Assembly (NCBI RefSeq): GCF_037860835.1
Contig: NZ_JBBEOG010000005.1
Coordinates: forward strand, 124,001 to 188,000
Reading direction: 5' to 3'
DNA: 64,000 nt
From: Aquipuribacter nitratireducens
GTDB taxonomy: Bacteria; Actinomycetota; Actinomycetes; Actinomycetales; JBBAYJ01
How positions within the stretch are numbered: the first letter of the stretch is position 1; every line of letters starts with the position of its first letter. Shown in pieces: positions 41,077 to 49,729 of this stretch. The position numbers and the translations under genes are program-made. The notes under the pieces are model-generated. The model had not been told where the DNA came from and searched no databases. It saw only the letters and a list, made by a program, of their open reading frames with translations.

Positions 41077-42665
41077 GCCGCGGTCCGGGCGAGGTCGTCG
41101 TCGGCGTCGACGTCGGCACCACCGCGACCAAGGTCGTCGGGTTCGGCCTCGGCGACCCGTGGCGGTACACCGCCGTCCGGGAGTACCCGCTCGAGCGGCC
41201 CCATCCGGGCTGGCACGTGCAGGACCCCCTGCGGGTCCGGGGGGCAGTCGAGCACGCGCTCGCGGAGTGCGTGGCCGCAGCCCCGCTCGGTACCCGGGTG
41301 GTCGGGCTGTCGCTCAGCACGGCCATGCACGGCCTCGTCGGTCTCGACGCGGACCTGGACGCCCTGACACCGGTCCTCACGTGGGCCGACGGCCGCTCCG
41401 CCGCCCAGGCGCGCGAGCTGCGCGACGGCGCGCTGGCGGCCGCCGTCCACCGGCGGACCGGGACGCCCGTGCACCCCATGACGCCGCTCACCAAGCTCAT
41501 GTGGCTCGCCCGCCACGACCCGGGGCTCGCGGCCCGAGCCCGCTGGTGGGCCGGGCTCAAGGACTGGGCTGTCGCGGGCCTCACCGGTCGGCTCGTCACC
41601 GAGCTGTCGAGCGCGTCCGGCACCGCCATGCTCGACGTGCGCGAGCGCGCCTGGGACCCGCTCGCGGTCGACCTGGCCGGCATCCGCGTCGACCAGCTGC
41701 CGGAGGTCGTCGCGACGACGACAGTGCTGCCGCTGGCACCGGACGTCGCCGCCCGCGTCGGCCTGCCCGCCGGTACACCCGTCGTGGTGGGCGCCGGTGA
41801 CGGACCGCTCGCCACCCTCGGCGTCGGCGCGACGGCGCCCGGTGTCGTCGGGCTGTCCGTGGGCACGAGCGGCGCCGTCCGCACCCTCGCCCCCGGCCCC
41901 ACGACGGACCCGGACGGGCGGCTGTTCTGCTACGCCCTCACCGACGACACGTGGGTGGTGGGCGGTGCCGTCAGCAACGGCGGGTCGGTCCTGCGGTGGG
42001 TCCGCGACCTCGTGCTGCCCGACGCCGGACCCGGCCCGGGGGAGCGCGACGCGGAGCTGCTGCGTCTTGCGGAGGACGTGCCCGTCGGCAGCGACGGGCT
42101 CGTGCTCCTGCCGTACCTGCTCCCGGAGCGAGCTCCGCTGTGGGACCCCGACGTGCCCGGCGCCCTTCTCGGGCTGCGCGCCGGGCACACCCGCGGGCAC
42201 GTCGTCCGGGCGGCCGTCGAGGGTGTCGCGCTACAGCTCGCCGCCGTCGTCGACGCCCTCGCCGGGATCGCACCGGTGCACGCGGTCCGCGCCACCGGTG
42301 GGGTCTTCCGCGCGCCGCTGTGGCGGCACGTCGTCGCCGCCGCCCTCGGCCGGCCGCTGACGATGTCCGGCGGCGTGGAAGGGACCGCCACCGGTGCTGC
42401 CGCTCTGGGGCTGCACGCCCTCGGCAGAGCGAGCGACCCCCTCACGGGACTGGGTCTGCTGGCGCCCCCAGGTGCCTGTGCGCACGGGACGAGCGAGCCC
42501 GTGGACCCGGCCGACGTCGCGACGTACGCGGGTCTGCGGGCCGCGCTGCCCGCCCTCGTCGCGACGTTCGCCACCGCGGCCGACGCGCTCACGCCGTCGG
42601 TGACCACGGGGACGGGCAACACGTGGCAACCGGTGGCCACGGCCCCGGTCGGACTGCGGGAATGA
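41073..42665 (+). CDS. gntK: FGGY-family gluconokinase
   Basis: A 530-residue FGGY kinase. The N-terminal phosphate loop is VVGVDVGTTATKVVGFG. The segments LSLSTAMHGLVGLDADLDAL, TPVLTWADGRSAAQARELRD and RRTGTPVHPMTPLTKLMWLA are the hallmarks of the Bacillus-type GntK group rather than xylulokinase or glycerol kinase. The C-terminal ATP site shows LSVGTSGAVRTLAP and ATGGVFRAPLWRHVVAAALG. It should make 6-phosphogluconate from gluconate. In an operon for glucuronate this makes sense only if mannonate is converted to gluconate, which points to the neighbouring LarA homologue. A LacI-type operator lies in its last codons, ahead of the transporter. Confidence 0.87.
   Translation: MSRGPGEVVVGVDVGTTATKVVGFGLGDPWRYTAVREYPLERPHPGWHVQDPLRVRGAVEHALAECVAAAPLGTRVVGLSLSTAMHGLVGLDADLDALTPVLTWADGRSAAQARELRDGALAAAVHRRTGTPVHPMTPLTKLMWLARHDPGLAARARWWAGLKDWAVAGLTGRLVTELSSASGTAMLDVRERAWDPLAVDLAGIRVDQLPEVVATTTVLPLAPDVAARVGLPAGTPVVVGAGDGPLATLGVGATAPGVVGLSVGTSGAVRTLAPGPTTDPDGRLFCYALTDDTWVVGGAVSNGGSVLRWVRDLVLPDAGPGPGERDAELLRLAEDVPVGSDGLVLLPYLLPERAPLWDPDVPGALLGLRAGHTRGHVVRAAVEGVALQLAAVVDALAGIAPVHAVRATGGVFRAPLWRHVVAAALGRPLTMSGGVEGTATGAAALGLHALGRASDPLTGLGLLAPPGACAHGTSEPVDPADVATYAGLRAALPALVATFATAADALTPSVTTGTGNTWQPVATAPVGLRE
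42624..42639. promoter_or_regulatory. LacI-family operator candidate ahead of the sugar transporter
   Basis: TGGCAACCGGTGGCCA, inside the 3' end of gntK and 77 bp before the transporter ATG. It shares GGCAACCGGTGGC with 38160-38172. It suggests an extra regulated promoter for the transporter. Confidence 0.6.
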
Positions 42666-42715
42666 GTGGCAGGACCCGGCAGCGGGGCCGGGCCGCACAC
42701 GACAAGGAGACCACC

Positions 42716-44269
42716 ATGGCGATCGCCACCACCGCACCGGACGGCGTCGGCGCCGGCCCGGTCGCCCCGCGCGCCGGACGCGCGGGCGCCGCGCCACTGC
42801 GGCTGCGCAACTACCTCGCGTACGCCGCCGGGGACGCCGCGAACAACCTGACCTTCACCCTCGCCGGGATGTTCCTCATCCTCTACTACACGAACGTCGT
42901 GGGCGTCGAGGGCGCCGTCGTCGGGTCCATGTTCCTCGTCGTCCGGTTCTTCGACGCGGTCACCGACCTCGTCGCCGGGCGCCTCGTCGACGCGAAGCGG
43001 AAGGGCCCGCTCGGCAAGTTCCGCCCGTTCGTCCTGTGGTTCGGGCTGCCTCTGCTGCTGTCGAGCTGGGCCATCTACTCCGCGAAGACGGTGTTCCCCG
43101 ACATCAGCGGCGGCTGGGCGATCGCCTACATGTACATCACGTACATCCTCATGGCGTCGGTCTTCTACACCCTCGTCAACATCCCCTACGGCTCGATGGC
43201 ACCCGCCCTCACGCAGGTTCCCGCCGAGCGCGGCAAGCTCGCCACCTTCCGCATGTACGGCGCGATGGCCGGCATCCTCGCCCTCGTCTTCGTCATCGCC
43301 CCGCAGATCCGCGCGAGCGTGGGCGACCCGGAGGCGCTGCAGCGCACCCTCTTCGCCACCACGGGGATCTTCGTGGTCGTCGGCGCCGCCCTCTACGCCT
43401 TCCTCGTCCTCGGTACCAAGGAGCAGGTCGAGCGGCGCGTCGAGACCGTCTCCCTCCGCGACAGCCTCCGCACGCTGTGGACGAACGTCCCGCTGCTCGT
43501 GCTGTCCGGCGGCTCCGTGCTGTTCCTCACCGGGATGACCGCACTCAGCACCCTCGGCTCCTACATCGCCATCTACGCCCAGGGCGACGCCGGCTACATC
43601 GCGTGGAACGTCCTCGCGCAGTTCTCGTCGCTGCTCGTCGTCGGCCCGCTCATCCCGACCCTCGTGCGGACCATCGGCAAGCGGACCGGCTTCGTGCTCG
43701 GCGCCGCGGTCACCGCGGTCGGCGCCGGGGTCCTCGCCCTCGCCCCGCTGGAGGCGACCCCGCAGCTCGGCCTCGTCGCCTTCTTCCTCATCGGCCTCGG
43801 GATCAACCTCGTCAACACGCTCATGTGGGCGCTCGAGGCGGACACCGTCGAGTACGGCGAGTGGCGCACGGGCAACCGCACCGAAGGCACCACCTACGCC
43901 GTGTTCTCCTTCACCCGCAAGATGGGCCAGGCACTCGGCGGGTTCGTCGGCGGCACCGCCCTCACCGTCGTCGGCTTCAGCGCCGCCACCGCCGCCGCCG
44001 GCGGCACGCAGGAGCCGGGCGTGGCGGCGAACATCCAGCTCGCGGCGGGCGGCCTCATCGCCGCCTTCGCGCTGCTGTCCCTGCTCGTCATGGTCTTCCA
44101 CCCCCTGACGGAAGAGCGGTACCGCAGCATCGTCGCCGACCTGCACGAGCGCAGGGAGGCCGAGCGCGCGGCCGCGGAGCCGGCCCCTGCCCCTCATCCG
44201 GCGTCGGCCCAGGCCTCGACGCTCGCCCGGGCACCGACCTCGCGCAGGGACGCGAGCGCCTCGCGGTAG
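42716..44269 (+). CDS. GPH-family sugar transporter (UidB/MelB-like)
   Basis: A 517-residue transporter with 12 membrane segments of the glycoside-pentoside-hexuronide:cation symporter family. Characteristic pieces are LRNYLAYAAGDAANNLTFTL, the helix 2 region VVRFFDAVTDLVAGRLVDAK, KGPLGKFRPFVLWFGLPLLL, TLVNIPYGSMAPALTQVPAE, RGKLATFRMYGA and ALEADTVEYGEWRTGNRTEG. UidB, the E. coli glucuronide carrier, belongs here, and the gene context supports glucuronide or glucuronate import. The ATG at 42716 follows AAGGAGA. The C-terminal tail, rich in Ala, Pro and Ser, overlaps the end of the convergent dehydrogenase by 76 bp. Confidence 0.93.
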   Translation: MAIATTAPDGVGAGPVAPRAGRAGAAPLRLRNYLAYAAGDAANNLTFTLAGMFLILYYTNVVGVEGAVVGSMFLVVRFFDAVTDLVAGRLVDAKRKGPLGKFRPFVLWFGLPLLLSSWAIYSAKTVFPDISGGWAIAYMYITYILMASVFYTLVNIPYGSMAPALTQVPAERGKLATFRMYGAMAGILALVFVIAPQIRASVGDPEALQRTLFATTGIFVVVGAALYAFLVLGTKEQVERRVETVSLRDSLRTLWTNVPLLVLSGGSVLFLTGMTALSTLGSYIAIYAQGDAGYIAWNVLAQFSSLLVVGPLIPTLVRTIGKRTGFVLGAAVTAVGAGVLALAPLEATPQLGLVAFFLIGLGINLVNTLMWALEADTVEYGEWRTGNRTEGTTYAVFSFTRKMGQALGGFVGGTALTVVGFSAATAAAGGTQEPGVAANIQLAAGGLIAAFALLSLLVMVFHPLTEERYRSIVADLHERREAERAAAEPAPAPHPASAQASTLARAPTSRRDASASR

Positions 44270-45678
44270 GCGGTGGTGAAGCGCTCGCTGTCCCTGAGGT
44301 CTCCGAACAGGCGGGCGTCCTCGAGGAAGGCGAGGGGGTCGGTGCGGGCGCGCCGGGCCCGTGCCATCACCTGCTCCCGCCGCTGGTCGACGACCTCGAA
44401 CGGTGCCCCGTCCTCGCCCACGCCCTCGGCGTAGCGGGCCCACGCGGCGACGACGAGGGCCGCGCGGTGCAGCGGACCGCCGGAGGCGAGCTGGTCGCGG
44501 ACCACCGGCAGCAGGAACGTGGGGATCCGGTCGGAGGTGTCGAGGCAGAGCCGTTCGAGGGTGTCGCGGACGTGGGCGTTGGCGAAGCGGGCGAGCAGGT
44601 CCTCCCGGTACCGCGGGAGATCGACCCCGGGGACCGGGGCGAGCGTCGGTGACGCCTCGTGCTCCATGAACCCGGCGAGGAACCGCGCGAAGAGCGGGTC
44701 CTGCGCGACTTCGTGGACGTACGTGAACCCGCTCAGGCGGCCCAGGTAGGCCACTGCCTGGTGCCCGGCGTTGAGCAGGCGCAGCTTCATGAGCTCGTAG
44801 GGGTGGACGTCGGGCACCAGCTGGACGCCGACCTCCTCCAGGAGCGGTCGCCCCGTGGGGAAGTGGTCCTCCAGCACCCACTGCCGGAACGGCTCGCACA
44901 CGACGGGCCAGGCGTCCTCGACACCGAGCTCGTCGGCGAGCCGGGTCCGGTCGGCGTCGGTCGTGGCCGGCGTGATCCGGTCCACCATCGAGCTGGGGAA
45001 CGCGACGGCGGCGTCGACCCAGGCGGCGAGGTCGGGGTCGAGCAGGCGGGCGAAGGCGGTGACGGCGCGGCGCGTCAGCGCACCGTTGCCCTGGATGTTG
45101 TCGCACGACATCACCGTGAACGGAGCGGTCCCCGCGTCGCGTCGGCGCGCGAGCGCGTCGACGATCAGCCCGAACGCGGTCGCCGGGTGTCCGCCGGTCC
45201 GCAGCGCGTCGAGGTCCCTCGCCAGTGCCTCGTCGACGACGAGGTCGCCGCTGTTCTGGTCGACGTGGTAGCCGCCCTCCGTGATGGTGAGCGAGACGAT
45301 GCGGGTCCGAGGATCGGTCAGCACCTCGCGGGCCGCCTCCGGCTGCTCGGGCACGAACACGTAGTCGACGAGGGAGCCGACGACGCGCGCCGACACGGCG
45401 CCGTCGGCGCTCTTCGTCATGACGGTGTAGGCACAGCCTTGGGGCAGCAAGGCGTCTCGCATGGTGCTGTCCTGCGGCAGGAGGCCGAGGCCGGTGACGG
45501 CCCAGTCGCGTGACAGCCCCAGGGTGAAGAGGTCGTCGAGGTAGACGGCCATGTGGGAGCGGTGGAAGCCGCCGACCCCGAGGTGGACGATCCCGGTGCG
45601 GACGTCGGCCGTGGAGTAGGTCGGGACCCCGACGCGGGGGTCGAGCTGGTCGACACCGGTCCGGTGCAGTCGCGTCAC
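44194..45678 (-). CDS. Mannitol dehydrogenase-family oxidoreductase (mannitol 2-dehydrogenase/UxuB-like)
   Basis: A 494-residue long-chain dehydrogenase, second of the family in this cluster. NAD motif: VHLGVGGFHRSHMAVYLDDL. Others: VMSCDNIQGNGALTRRAVTA, FPSSMVDRITPATTDADRTR and the catalytic KLRLLNAGHQAVAYLGRLSG (Lys, Asn, His). It is closer to classical mannitol 2-dehydrogenase and E. coli UxuB than the shorter enzyme at 39676, so the two may work on different substrates (fructose/mannitol, fructuronate/mannonate or tagaturonate/altronate). It is encoded opposite to the uxaC operon, and no LacI-type operator was found near its start at 45678. Confidence 0.87.
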   Translation of the reverse strand: MTRLHRTGVDQLDPRVGVPTYSTADVRTGIVHLGVGGFHRSHMAVYLDDLFTLGLSRDWAVTGLGLLPQDSTMRDALLPQGCAYTVMTKSADGAVSARVVGSLVDYVFVPEQPEAAREVLTDPRTRIVSLTITEGGYHVDQNSGDLVVDEALARDLDALRTGGHPATAFGLIVDALARRRDAGTAPFTVMSCDNIQGNGALTRRAVTAFARLLDPDLAAWVDAAVAFPSSMVDRITPATTDADRTRLADELGVEDAWPVVCEPFRQWVLEDHFPTGRPLLEEVGVQLVPDVHPYELMKLRLLNAGHQAVAYLGRLSGFTYVHEVAQDPLFARFLAGFMEHEASPTLAPVPGVDLPRYREDLLARFANAHVRDTLERLCLDTSDRIPTFLLPVVRDQLASGGPLHRAALVVAAWARYAEGVGEDGAPFEVVDQRREQVMARARRARTDPLAFLEDARLFGDLRDSERFTTAYREALASLREVGARASVEAWADAG

Positions 45679-46323
45679 CTGTGGTCCTCTCGTGGATGTG
45701 GCCGCCCGGATCGGGCGCCGACGTCCATGCTGGCAGCGCGAGCGGTCGTATCCGGAGCCTCCCGGCCGTCGACACCCGACCCGGCGGAGCCGTCGGGCAC
45801 GGCCGTGGCGGAGGCGGCCGAGCGGTCGACCGGCGTCACGGCCCGACTGCGAGTCCGACTCACCTCGTGTCCGACCTCGTCGGCGCGAGGTCGGCGGAGT
45901 GCGACCGGGAGCGCGTGTAGGCCCACGCCAGGCCCGACGTCAGGTCCTGCCACGCGGAGAGGATGCGGACGGGGGCGCGTGACCCTGCTCCTGCCCGGTG
46001 CGTGGACCAGCGACACGAGATGACCCGGTGCGCGGTCGACGTCGCGGCTGACGTGCCTGAAGCGTCGGACGAACTCCCGTTGCCGCCCGTCGTCCGCGCT
46101 GCCGCCGGCGACGGTGACGAGCGCGACAGCGCCGGCCCGACCCGCGGTGCTGTGCCCCGCCTGCCACCACCTCGCCCGACCGGTGCCCACGGGGTCGTCG
46201 AGAGGGGCGAGGTCGCACGCAGCACCGTCCAGGTGAGGAATTCGACGGCGTCCCGGGGTCTCCGTGATCGTGACTCGAGCCTGGCACGACGGCGGTGCCG
46301 CCCCTCGTGACCCGGTGGGGTGC
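45679..46323. other. Large intergenic region, no gene recognised
   Basis: 645 bp of GC-rich DNA between the mannitol dehydrogenase-family gene and the cupin gene, both on the minus strand. Several long open frames exist on both strands, but none has recognisable homology, a clear ribosome site, or actinobacterial codon bias in a single frame. It must contain the promoter of the dehydrogenase near 45680-45760. A diverged gene cannot be excluded. Confidence 0.35.
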
Positions 46324-46668
46324 TCAGCCGCTCGGCGCGAGCCGCTTCGTGACCGTGAGCAGCACGACGGAGTCCTCGAGCGCCTCGAGACTGTGCCGCG
46401 CCTGCGGCACGACGAGCAGATCGCCGTGCGCGCCGTCGACGGCTGACCCGGTGCTCGCGAGCACGACACGGCCGTGGAGGACGTGGACCGTGGCCTCACC
46501 GGGGTTCTCGTGCTCGTCGAGGCGCCGTCCGCCGATGAGGGCGATGAGGGTGTGGCGCAGGACGTGGCCACTCCCCCCGTAGACGGTCGCCGCGCTGCGG
46601 CCGGCGGGCGCATCCCGTGCGGTGGCCAGGTGCTCGCGGACGAGGGCGGGCAGGTACGTGCTCGTCAT
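46324..46668 (-). CDS. Small cupin-domain protein
   Basis: A 114-residue cupin. The beta barrel is visible as HVLRHTLIALIGGRRLDEHE followed by PGEATVHVLHGRVVLAS and GDLLVVPQARHSLEALEDSV. The metal-site residues are partly present (HENPGEA; a late His in ARHSLEA). Such small cupins occur next to nitrate and nitrite genes and are often called cupin sensors. It is divergent from narK1, 173 bp away, so shared regulation with nitrate respiration is plausible. The ATG at 46668 follows AGGAGCACCGA on the minus strand. Confidence 0.82.
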   Translation of the reverse strand: MTSTYLPALVREHLATARDAPAGRSAATVYGGSGHVLRHTLIALIGGRRLDEHENPGEATVHVLHGRVVLASTGSAVDGAHGDLLVVPQARHSLEALEDSVVLLTVTKRLAPSG

Positions 46669-46840
46669 TCGGTGCTCCTTGCTCGCGGTGTGGACCCCCC
46701 TGCACCGAGACTGCCGGGCGCGACCGGTCCAGGACGGGACCTTGGTCCTCGCTGCCATGTCCGAGTGCCGCCGACCATGGTCGTGCGGCGCGACCCGGCG
46801 CCGCACGAGGTCGCACTCCAACCCACAGATCGGAACGCTC

Positions 46841-48244
46841 GTGACGGTGACGCCCGCCGCCCGGCCCCCCTCCGGCACCACCTCCCCGGACGCCGTCCCG
46901 ACCGTCAGACCGCCCTCGCCGCCCGGCGCGGGGCGCGTGCTCGCGCTGTCCAGCGTCGCATTCACGCTGCTCTTCGCCGCGTGGCTCATGTTCGGCGTGC
47001 TCGGCCTGCCCGTGCGCGACGAGTTCGGCCTCAGCGACATCCAGCTCTCGTGGCTGTCCGCCGTGGCGATCCTCAACGGTGCCCTGTGGCGCCTGCCTGC
47101 GGGGATCCTCGCCGACCGGTTCGGCGGCCGCTCGGTCTTCCTCGTGCTGCTGGTCTCCACCGCGGTGTTCTCGTGGCTCGTCGCGCAGGCCGACAGCTAC
47201 GCGGTCCTGCTGGTGCTCGCCTTCTGCGTCGGCTTCGCGGGCAACGCCTTCACCGCCGGCATCGCGTGGAACTCCGCGTGGCAGCCCCAGCACCGCAAGG
47301 GGTTCGCGCTCGGGGTGTTCGGGGCCGGCAACGTGGGCGCGTCGGTCACGAAGTTCATCGCCCCCGCGCTCATCGCGGCGACGGCGGGAGGGACCTGGTT
47401 CGGCGTCGTGCAGGGCGGCTGGCGACTCGTGCCCGTCCTGTACGCCGCGCTGCTCCTCGTCACGGCCGTGCTGCTGTGGGTCCTCACGCCGCGCCAGGAC
47501 CGCCGCCCCGGTGCGGGTCGGCCGCTGGGTGAGCAGCTGCAGCCGCTGCGCCGGCTGCGGGTGTGGCGCTTCAGCCTCTACTACGTCGCGGTGTTCGGCG
47601 CCTACGTCGCCCTGTCGGTGTGGCTGCCGAAGTACTACGTCGACAACTTCGGCGTCTCGCTCGGTACCGCGGCCCTGCTGACGGCGACCTTCATCTTCCC
47701 CGCGAGCCTGCTGCGCCCAGTCGGCGGCTGGTTCTCCGACCGATTCGGCGCCCGCAGGGTCATGTACTGGACCTTCGGGCTCATGCTGGGCTCGACGGGC
47801 CTGCTCATGATGCCCGACGGTCACGTCGTCGTGCAGGTGCAGGAGTCCTTCGACCCCTCGGGTGTCAACGAGGTCCTGCCGTACTCCATGGGGCTCGTCC
47901 CCTTCGTCTCGCTGGTGTTCCTCCTCGGCTGCGCCATGGGCATCGGCAAGGCCGCCGTGTACAAGCACATCCCCGAGTACTTCCCCGGGCAGGTCGGCTC
48001 GGTCGGCGGTCTCGTGGGGATGCTCGGCGCCCTCGGCGGGTTCTTCCTGCCGCCGCTGTTCGCCTACGCGACCGGCTGGACCGGTCTGCCGACGGCGACC
48101 TTCTTCGTCCTCTTCGTGCTCACGGGCGCCTGCGCGCTGTGGATGCACTGGACGGTCGTCCACATGCTCCAGGAGCAGTCGCCGGAGCTGTCCGATCACT
48201 TCGAGCACCCCCGCACCGCCGAGCTGGAGGCCACCTCCCGATGA
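46841..48244 (+). CDS. narK: Nitrate/nitrite transporter, NarK1 type
   Basis: A 467-residue MFS transporter with 12 membrane helices. The NarK nitrate-signature segments are GVFGAGNVGASVTKFIAPAL (about helix 5) and GCAMGIGKAAVYKHIPEYFP (about helix 11). The opening SSVAFTLLFAAWLMFGVLGL and the RLPAGILADRFGGRSVF loop are standard for the NNP family. The shorter NarK1-type is generally linked with nitrate/proton symport. The start is probably GTG 46841; a GTG/ATG further upstream would add an unlikely arginine-rich extension. Its stop overlaps the ATG of narK2, and the pair precedes narGHJI, so it supplies nitrate to the reductase. Confidence 0.92.
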   Translation: MTVTPAARPPSGTTSPDAVPTVRPPSPPGAGRVLALSSVAFTLLFAAWLMFGVLGLPVRDEFGLSDIQLSWLSAVAILNGALWRLPAGILADRFGGRSVFLVLLVSTAVFSWLVAQADSYAVLLVLAFCVGFAGNAFTAGIAWNSAWQPQHRKGFALGVFGAGNVGASVTKFIAPALIAATAGGTWFGVVQGGWRLVPVLYAALLLVTAVLLWVLTPRQDRRPGAGRPLGEQLQPLRRLRVWRFSLYYVAVFGAYVALSVWLPKYYVDNFGVSLGTAALLTATFIFPASLLRPVGGWFSDRFGARRVMYWTFGLMLGSTGLLMMPDGHVVVQVQESFDPSGVNEVLPYSMGLVPFVSLVFLLGCAMGIGKAAVYKHIPEYFPGQVGSVGGLVGMLGALGGFFLPPLFAYATGWTGLPTATFFVLFVLTGACALWMHWTVVHMLQEQSPELSDHFEHPRTAELEATSR

Positions 48245-49680
48245 ACACCCACCACCGACCCTCCACGCCCGCCGCGACGGACCGCACCCCGCCCGCCCGC
48301 CGGGGCCGGGAGTGGCTGCACGGCTGGGACCCCGAGGACGAGGCCACGTGGGACCGGGGCCTCGCCTGGCGCACGCTGTCGATCACGACCTTCACGCTCA
48401 CGTTGGCCTTCGCCTCGTGGTTCATCGCGAGCGCGCTCGCGCCGAAGCTGACCAACCTCGGCTTCGACCTCAGCACCGACCAGCTCTACTGGCTCGTCGC
48501 CATGCCCGGTCTGTCGGCCGGCCTGCTGAGGCTCACGTGGATGTTCCTGCCCCCGATCGTCGGGACCCGCCGCCTCGTCAGCCTCACCACGCTGCTTCTC
48601 CTCATCCCGCTGCTCGGGTGGGGCGTGGCGGTGCAGGACCCGACCACGCCGTACGTGTGGCTGCTCGTGCTGTCGTTCCTGTCCGGTGTCGGCGGCGGGG
48701 CCTTCTCCGGGTTCATGCCGAGCACGTCGTACTTCTTCCCGCGCCGCCTGCAGGGCACGGCGCTCGGCCTGCAGGCCGGCATCGGGAACTTCGGCGTCTC
48801 CCTCGTGCAGTTCCTCACCCCGTGGGTCATCGGGATCGCGATGGTGGGCGCCCTCGGCGCCTCGCAGACCCTCACGTTCCCCGGCCGCGCGCCGCAGGAG
48901 GTGTGGTACCAGAACGCCGCGTTCGTCTACGTGCCGTTCGTCCTCGTGGGCGCGGCGCTCGCGTGGACGATGCTGAAGAGCGTCCCCATGTCGGTCAACG
49001 TCCGCCAGCAGCTCGACATCTTCCGCAACCAGGACACCTGGTGGATGACGCTGCTCTACATCATGACCTTCGGCACCTTCGCCGGGCTCTCGGGCCAGTT
49101 CGGCCTGCTCATCAAGAACCTGTTCGGTGGCGGCAACCCCGAGATCGCCCGCGTGCTCGCCGACGGCACCACCGAGGTGCTCGTCGCCGGCTACACCATC
49201 CCCGACCCCGTGGCCTACGCGTTCCTCGGGCCGCTCGTCGGTGCGGGTGCCCGCGTGCTGTTCAGCCCGCTCACGGACCGGCTCGGCGGTGCCCCGTGGA
49301 CCCTCGTCAGCGGCGTCGGCATCCTGCTGTCCGTCGCCTGGACCAGCCAGCAGCTGTCCCCGGACGTGGCCGCCGGGGCCGGTGAGGTCCGCGCCGAGTT
49401 CGTGCGCTTCCTGCTGGGCATGCTCACGATCTTCCTCTTCACCGGCATCGGCAACGCCTCGACGTTCAAGCAGATGCCGATGATCTTCGAGCGCCGGCAG
49501 GCCGGCGGCGTCATCGGGTGGACCGCCGGCATCGCCGCCTTCGGCCCGTTCTTCTTCGGCATCGGGCTCGCGATGTTCGCCCCCGAGACGTTCTTCTACA
49601 TCGGCGTCGCCTTCGCCGCGATGTGCATCGCCCTCACCTGGTGGCGCTACGCACGACCGGGCGCACCCAAGCGGTCCTGA
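48241..49680 (+). CDS. narK: Nitrate/nitrite antiporter, NarK2 type
   Basis: A 479-residue NNP-family transporter with 12 helices. Nitrate-signature segments GLQAGIGNFGVSLVQFLTPW and LFTGIGNASTFKQMPMIFER are present, as is the N-terminal WDPEDEATWDRGLAWRTLSI extension typical of NarK2 partners. The family exchanges cytoplasmic nitrite for nitrate. The tandem of both types, encoded with a 4-bp overlap, is common in denitrifying bacteria, where NarK1 and NarK2 are sometimes fused. Here they are separate genes. A GC hairpin lies 50 bp after its stop. Confidence 0.92.
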   Translation: MNTHHRPSTPAATDRTPPARRGREWLHGWDPEDEATWDRGLAWRTLSITTFTLTLAFASWFIASALAPKLTNLGFDLSTDQLYWLVAMPGLSAGLLRLTWMFLPPIVGTRRLVSLTTLLLLIPLLGWGVAVQDPTTPYVWLLVLSFLSGVGGGAFSGFMPSTSYFFPRRLQGTALGLQAGIGNFGVSLVQFLTPWVIGIAMVGALGASQTLTFPGRAPQEVWYQNAAFVYVPFVLVGAALAWTMLKSVPMSVNVRQQLDIFRNQDTWWMTLLYIMTFGTFAGLSGQFGLLIKNLFGGGNPEIARVLADGTTEVLVAGYTIPDPVAYAFLGPLVGAGARVLFSPLTDRLGGAPWTLVSGVGILLSVAWTSQQLSPDVAAGAGEVRAEFVRFLLGMLTIFLFTGIGNASTFKQMPMIFERRQAGGVIGWTAGIAAFGPFFFGIGLAMFAPETFFYIGVAFAAMCIALTWWRYARPGAPKRS

Positions 49681-49729
49681 GGTCGGTGTGCGCCGGCGTC
49701 GAGAAGCCGTACCCCCGCTCCCGCGTCGG

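Noticed and set aside
41930-45775. Very long open frame (1,281 codons) on the minus strand
   Set aside because: It lies opposite gntK and the transporter, and overlaps the dehydrogenase in another frame. Its translation is Arg/Ala/Pro-rich with no domain; it is an effect of high GC.
45675-46613. Minus-strand open frame (312 codons) as a gene in the large gap
   Set aside because: It overlaps the cupin gene in another frame and has no recognisable domain, although a short part around 46050-46200 reads less randomly; evidence is too weak to call.
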